Below are positions 59,326-64,000 of a stretch of DNA of 64,000 nt, one piece after another. Location of the stretch: the NCBI GenBank assembly GCA_963790075.1, contig CAWBNG010000005.1, forward strand, positions 281,695 to 345,694, written 5' to 3'. Below the pieces are notes generated by a model. That model was given only the letters and a program-made list of their open reading frames with translations, was not told where the DNA came from and searched no databases. The stretch is from CAYOUV01 sp963790075 (GTDB lineage Bacteria; Chloroflexota; Anaerolineae; Anaerolineales; Villigracilaceae). Made by a program: the position numbers and the translations under genes. How positions within the stretch are numbered: the first letter of the stretch is position 1; every line of letters starts with the position of its first letter.

Positions 59326-60320
59326 TAGACCTTATCGGAAATAGATGAATGGGTGATAATAGCGAGCATGCTCACCTACGAAGAATTGAAGAAAAGTCCG
59401 CGGAAATTTCTCAGCATGACCTCGTTGAAAGTGGAAGAGTTTGATATTCTTTTGTCTTTCTTTGCTGAAGAATATGAAGCCACCAATTCAGAGACGCACA
59501 CCCGTGCCGGTCAAGCTCGTCAACGCAAGGCAGGTGGCGGGAACAAGCCGAGACTGGCAACGATGGAAGACAAGCTGCTTTTCATTCTGGTCTACAAAAA
59601 GACCTACCCGTTGCAGACAGCACAAGGTCTGCTATTCGGAATGGGGCAATCGCAAGCGAATGAGTGGATCCATCGGCTATCACCGATCCTAGAGAGTGCT
59701 CTGATACGTTCGGGGCACATGCCTGAAAGAGATGGGCAGGCTTTCGAGCGTAGCGGCTCAAGTGAAGATGCTCCTACGGATTTGATCATCGACGGTACCG
59801 AACGACGCAAGCAGAGACCGAAAGATCCTGAGAAGCAAAAGCAAGCCTACAGCGGTAAAAAAAGGCCCATACCGACAAGAACGTGATCGTCACTAACGAA
59901 TGTACCCAGCGGGTCGAGTATCTCAGCCAGACCTATAGCGGTAAGACGCATGACAAAAAAGTGGCTGACCTCGAAGATATTCACTACCCACTCGGCTCAG
60001 GGCTCAAGAAAGATACTGGTTTTCAAGGCTACGAGCCGCCAGGTGCGTTTACGCTGCAACCCAAGAAAAAGCCAAAAGGCAAAGAGCTTGGGATTGCTGA
60101 TCGATTTCTCAATCGCTTGATTTCCAGTGTGCGTATCCGGGTAGAACATGTGATCGCCAGTATCAAGCGCTGTCGCATTGTGAAGGATGTTTTTCGTAAC
60201 ACCAAAAAAGGTTTTTCTGATCTCGCTATGAGCATTGCTTGTGCTTTACACAACTTTCGCATTTCTTTGCGGCATCCTGTTCACAAAATGCCCATCACAA
60301 GTTATTACCGATAATGTCTA
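59326..60320 (+). mobile_element. IS5-like insertion sequence
   Basis: About 995 bp. Terminal inverted repeats: left TAGACCTTATCGGAAATA (59326-59343) and right TATTACCGATAATGTCTA (60303-60320), 16 of 18 bases complementary. Inside is one transposase gene in two frames. No target-site duplication is obvious. An inverted copy of the core GACCTTAT also occurs at 57577-57584, at the far end of the 536-aa gene. Confidence 0.75.
59368..60314 (+). CDS. IS5-family DDE transposase, two frames joined by frameshifting
   Basis: Frame 1 from ATG 59368 (MLTYEELKKSPRKFLSM) holds the N-terminal HTH-like region and the first catalytic Asp in LIIDGTERRKQRPKD. At the run of seven A (59858-59864) followed by G, a -1 shift reads KKKAHTDKNVIVTNE and continues with VEYLSQTYSGKTHDKKVADL, then RVEHVIASIKRCRIVKD (Glu of the DDE set) to TAA 60312-60314. 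This matches the programmed-frameshift arrangement in many IS5 elements. Without the shift, a 172-residue truncated protein results. Confidence 0.8.
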
Positions 60321-60341
60321 TTTAATGGAATGGGGAATTCA

Positions 60342-60386
60342 TCCATCCTTTTTCCATCCTTTTGGGGAGTTTTAAGATGCTATATT
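60342..60386 (+). promoter_or_regulatory. MalT-box-like activator promoter, copy 2
   Basis: CCATCC, TTTTT, CCATCCTTTTG (60343-60364); a 12-bp spacer; ATGCTATATT (60377-60386). 22 of 23 bases of the box match copy 1 (55264-55286), and the box-to-minus-10 distance is identical. It drives the peptide ABC transporter genes. Confidence 0.65.
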
Positions 60387-60544
60387 TTAATCATGTTGAA
60401 TAAAATACTTCTTACTACTTTGTTCATACATGCGGTAGGGCATTTTTACCCTGCCGCTTTTTGTTTGTAGGAGGTGTAATAAGATATAAGCCAACTAGTA
60501 TGCTCGAGAAAAAGATTCGTTCTAAAACTATTTTCGGAGGAGAA

Positions 60545-62201
60545 ATGAAACATTTACGTTTGATCACACTTTTGCTCATTGCAGCCATCTTTATGACAGC
60601 CTGCGGCGGTGGAAACGCTCCTGCCCCAGAAGCTGATTCTGCACCCGAGGCGATGGGCGGTGAAGAAGCGACCGCCCCCGCAGAAGCCGCAGAAGATGCC
60701 GCACCGACCCGTACCAAGCTGGTCATTGCGACGATGAACCTGCCCGAAATTCTTGATGCTCAACAGAGCTTTATGGGCTTTCCGCTTTCGAACGAGGTGA
60801 TCGGTCAGCCGATGCTGCGCTACGATGCCGATGCAGGTGTCTTCGTGCCGGATACTATCGAGAGCTTCAGCGTATCTGAAGATGGCAAGACAATGACGAT
60901 TAAATTGCCTGAAGGTTATAAATACTCGAATGGCGATCCGCTGGATGCACAGGCGTTAGTGGATGCCATAAATCGCTATATTGAAATCAGCCCGTACAGC
61001 TACGACTACGAAGGAACGGAAAGTGTGACCGCAGTTGATGAAACGACGGTTGAAATTGTTAACGCCAATGGCTTCAACGGGATGAATCAAACCTTCATGA
61101 CCGCTTTTGGCTCGCCTTGGGATGTCGCTGCTGCAAGAGAAATGGGCGACGAAGCCTTTGCTTACAACCCCATTGGGAACGGTCTCTTCAAGAATCAAGA
61201 CAGAGTGGGCGCCTGGGCAAGACCTTGAATTAGTTCGCAACGAGAACTTCTACACCAACAATCCCCTGGTTGACAATCAAGGTCCTGCTTTAATGGAAGA
61301 AGTGCTTGTCCGCTTCATCACCGACGGGCAGACCCGTGCCAACGAACTCGAGGCTGGCTCTGTTGATATCGCCTACGGTTTGCCCGCATCATCAGCGATT
61401 GCAATGGAAAGCAATCCGGACATTCAGGTTATCAAAGTTGTTTTAGCAGGGCAGGTTAGTATTACGATGAATGTCAACAAAGCACCCTTTGATGATGTCA
61501 ATGTACGTAAAGCTGTTGCGATGGCAGTCAACCGTGAGCAACTTGAAGTCGCTCTGAATGGTAGCGCTACGGCTGAATATGCTTTCGTCAACGAATTTAT
61601 GATCGGTTATGACCCTGCCGCACAGGATTATGCCAAAGACCTCTATCCCAATGATTTGGATGCCGCGAAAGCATTGCTCGCAGAAGCTGGTTGGGAAGAC
61701 ACTGATGGCGACGGTGTACTGGATAAAGACGGTGAAGCTTTCTCGGTGGAATTCATCATAAACTCTAGCTCCGTGACACAAACCGATGCTGCCTCCGTCT
61801 TACAAGCACAGCTTAAGGAGCTTGGTATCGATATGCAGATCACCCAATACGAACGCGGAGCTGTCCGCGAGACCATGTTGGCAGGCGACTATCAGATTGG
61901 TCTTTACGGCTATTTGTGGGCAGACGCCGATATTTTGACTTACCGCTTCTCTGAAGGTATGTCTCCCTCGCAGTTCGTCTCTGCTGAACTTACTGATATG
62001 CTGGACGCCGCGCGTGTCATCCCTAACCCCGCAGATCGCACCGCAGCCTATCTTGATATTCAAAAATATTTACTGGATAACGTCCCCATGATCCCCTTGA
62101 TGAGTGAAAACCTTTACGTGGGTGCCCGCTCTTGGGTGCAAGGCATCAAAATTCTCTTCCCCGACCGCCTTGTCCTGAACGATGTAAAAATCGTCGAGTA
62201 A
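60545..62201 (+). CDS. Peptide/nickel-type ABC substrate-binding lipoprotein (SBP family 5), frameshifted
   Basis: About 551 codons when repaired. The signal peptide has a lipobox (FMTACGG, Cys about 20) after the ATG at 60545 (GGAGGAGAA upstream). A Pro/Glu/Ala linker precedes the binding domain (TIKLPEGYKYSNGDPLDAQA, WAPGQDLELVRNENFYTNN). Near 61,193 (GLFKN) one extra base breaks the frame; the second part continues as IKTEWAPGQDLE to TAA 62199-62201. Family-5 receptors bind oligopeptides, opines, glycosides or nickel; the pepD, epimerase and isochorismatase neighbours suggest a peptide- or amide-like ligand. Confidence 0.8.
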
Positions 62202-62218
62202 TCGAACTCCTTTTATTT

Positions 62219-62248
62219 CCCCCCTTCGCCTCGCGAAACGAAGGGGGG
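62219..62248 (+). terminator. Hairpin after the binding-protein gene
   Basis: A 10-bp stem CCCCCCTTCG / CGAAGGGGGG is followed by AAGGGTTTTT. It probably reduces transcription of the downstream permease relative to the abundant binding protein. Confidence 0.75.
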
Positions 62249-62371
62249 AAGGGTTTTTCCTATATCCAGTGTATTTCATCAACAAGTAACCTGGGAAGAG
62301 AAACCGATTGTTGACGCTTTTCAGATGGTGGACATGGATCTTGATATTGCAAAAAAATTGGAGGTGCAGTT

Positions 62372-63025
62372 ATGGATATTTCAAGAATCGACCGTTTGCA
62401 AATAGGGGTCTTGTTAATTGATGTTCAACCGGCGTTTTTAGATTGGGCTTTTCCCGACCAGAATGAAGAACGTGAATCTCTTCTTGTTCGATATGAACAT
62501 CTTTTGATGTTGTCAGATTGGATGGACTTACCGCTTGTCGCCACCTTTGAGAAGCCCATCTCTCAGAATGGGGAATTACCAGAAAGGCTTGAAGCCGTTT
62601 TCCCTGCTGAAGGACAACGCTTTGTAAAGAATTATTTTGGTTGCATGACAGAGCCTGAAATTGCAAGCGCAATCAAAGAATTACCGATCAAACAGATTGC
62701 TGTTGCAGGTGCCGAAACGGATGTCTGTGTGATGCAATCTGTGCTGGGTTTGTTGCAGGCAGGTTATCAGGTTTTTCTTTTGGAAAATTGCCTCTTTACA
62801 TCTAAATCACAGCCCGCTCCCGCACTGCGCCGCATGTATCAGGCTGGAGCAATTCCCTGCACATTAAAAACAATGGCTTATGAACTCTCGAAATGTGTCG
62901 ACGAAACCCCTTATTCTCCAGAAGCTTGGGAGATGAAAGAGCTGAAAAAGCACCCTGATACTAAACCTTTCCCCAAAAATTTTATCCCCCCAGAAAAATG
63001 GCCTGTCTGGATGCCAAAACTCTAA
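62372..63025 (+). CDS. Isochorismatase-family cysteine hydrolase
   Basis: 217 residues. The catalytic triad of the fold is visible: Asp in LLIDVQPAFLDW (about 17), Lys in QRFVKNYFGCMTE (about 90) and Cys in AETDVCVMQSVLG (about 118). Family members hydrolyse amides or imides such as nicotinamide, N-carbamoyl compounds or biuret. GGAGG lies ten bases before the ATG at 62372. It is located between the ABC receptor and permease genes, which suggests it acts on the imported compound. Confidence 0.88.
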   Translation: MDISRIDRLQIGVLLIDVQPAFLDWAFPDQNEERESLLVRYEHLLMLSDWMDLPLVATFEKPISQNGELPERLEAVFPAEGQRFVKNYFGCMTEPEIASAIKELPIKQIAVAGAETDVCVMQSVLGLLQAGYQVFLLENCLFTSKSQPAPALRRMYQAGAIPCTLKTMAYELSKCVDETPYSPEAWEMKELKKHPDTKPFPKNFIPPEKWPVWMPKL

Positions 63026-63036
63026 AGAGGAATTCT

Positions 63037-63950
63037 GTGTTCAGATATATACTTAAACGCTTGGTCCTTTCCATTCCAGTCATTCTTGGGGTGACATTAA
63101 TCGCTTTCCTTAAATTCCCTATCCAACATGAGGTGACCCCGTGATGGCCTTGCTGGGTACCCGTTTTACGCCTGAAGATCAGGCTGCCTTGAGAGAAAAA
63201 TTGGGTTTAGACCAACCGGTTCTCGTGCAATATGGGCGTTGGTTGGCGAATGTCGCACAGGGGGATTTTGGCAAACCCATCTTTTCCAAATAGCCTGTTA
63301 TGGATGCAATTTCGATCCATCTCAAACACGCTCAAGCTTACCTAACTGCCTTTTTGACAGTATCGTGATCAGTATCCCGATCGCACTTTTAGCCGCTGTC
63401 AAACAGAACACGGCGATAGACCATATCAGCATGGGCTTTGCAATGTTCTCCTACTCGATGCCCTATTTTTGGTTTGGCTTGATGCTGACCCTTCTTCCAG
63501 ACTAACCTCCCACTGGCTACCGGTTTCAGGAGCCTACGAACCCAAGTCCCTCGTTTCGCCTGCTCTGGCGCTCGGCTCACCCAATATCAGCTTATCGCTC
63601 GTTTTATACGAGCTGAAACCCTCAGTTTATGCCAGAAACAAAACATCCTCACCGCACGCGCTAAAGGACTATCGGAGTGGGTCACAATATTCAAGCACCT
63701 ACTCCGTAATGCTGCCATTCCCGTTATGGGAATGCTTTTTCTCGATTGCCTTGGCTGATCGGCGGCGCTGTGGTCACTCAAATGATCTTTGCATGGCCGG
63801 GCATGGGATAGTTGACGCATCAAATAATCTTGCGAAGCACTTCCCCGTTTATTCAAGATTCTTGTTGATGATTGCTTCCTGACAGACTCCTTAATCTTCT
63901 GGGATATCGTCTCTGGGCTGCTTGATCCTTGTATTCGGGTGAACCGATGA
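63037..63950 (+). pseudogene. DppB-type ABC permease, multiply broken
   Basis: From GTG 63037, MFRYILKRLVLSIPVILGVT begins a peptide ABC permease. Fragments of it are found in all three frames: LLGTRFTPEDQAALREKLGL, QYGRWLANVAQGDFGKPI, IVISIPIALLAAVKQNTAI, SLVLYE..LKPSVYAR, the EAA-like loop KGLSEWVTIFK, and the end GLLDPCIRVNR with TGA 63948-63950. At least five indels or stops separate them. AAGAGGA upstream of the GTG is intact. It cannot make a permease unless the indels are assembly errors. Confidence 0.8.
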
Positions 63951-64000
63951 TGACTCCAGAAACAAAACCTACATCTTTTGGGGCACGGTCACAAGCCAAT
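63947..64000 (+). CDS. DppC-type ABC permease, N-terminal fragment at window edge
   Basis: ATG 63947 (MMTPETKPTSFGARS) overlaps the preceding stop by four bases (ATGA), the usual arrangement of dppB and dppC. Only 18 codons are in the window, so the assignment rests on position. Confidence 0.5.
   Translation, partial: MMTPETKPTSFGARSQAN

Overview
The window looks like a Chloroflexota chromosome, most probably class Anaerolineae, and the accessory half has the feel of a metagenome-derived or draft assembly. The reasons are threonine/proline-rich lipoproteins of the Chloroflexota kind, an archaeal-type upper mevalonate operon, paired M16 peptidases, TPM and LemA proteins, and many intergenic inverted repeats. 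The taxonomic call is inference; no rRNA gene is present.

Positions 1 to about 24,500 and 28,400 to 36,300 are mostly housekeeping. They hold nadD, acpS, two M16 peptidases, a ferredoxin-NADP reductase-like flavoprotein, a membrane-fused spermidine-synthase-like protein, dtd, trpS, a SelW-like selenoprotein whose UGA hides its true start, an FmdB zinc ribbon, tRNA-Asn, glpX, and the translation/lipid run rpsB-tsf-pyrH-frr-uppS-cdsA (read right to left). dnaA, a GAF-GAF histidine kinase and a four-gene mevalonate operon (HMG-CoA reductase, HMG-CoA synthase, thiolase homologue, DUF35 zinc/OB protein) follow. The thiolase homologue lacks conserved catalytic residues.

From 24,650 to 28,250 lies a small island (CsbD, a tiny membrane protein, TPM, a LemA-like lipoprotein) bounded by two copies of a 133-bp direct repeat. 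Each copy abuts a truncated gene: a HAD hydrolase on one side and an ABC ATPase on the other. From 36,270 to 39,250 there is debris: a MITE-like inverted repeat, a HicA toxin gene with an amber codon beside an intact HicB, a decayed large serine recombinase and a Fic-protein remnant.

From 39,476 to 51,902 ten genes run in one direction: MFS transporter, two hydrolases, enoyl-CoA hydratase, dipeptide-epimerase-like enolase, UroD-like protein, TetR regulator, acyl-CoA ligase, class C beta-lactamase-like hydrolase and PepD dipeptidase. They look like a catabolic unit for an imported amide, ester or peptide-like compound that ends in CoA chemistry. From 52,632 a MalT-like (LAL) regulator is followed by a corrinoid methyltransferase pair (UroD-type methyltransferase and B12 protein) and by a peptide-type ABC transporter with an isochorismatase-like hydrolase. 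A 536-aa protein of unknown function and an IS5-type element sit between the two groups. The promoters of both groups carry the same box with identical spacing, including GGATGG repeats like MalT boxes, so the LAL protein probably controls both as one regulon.

At least eight genes, nearly all accessory, are broken by single-base indels or stops, while most core genes are intact. Either the accessory region is decaying or the assembly carries indel errors.
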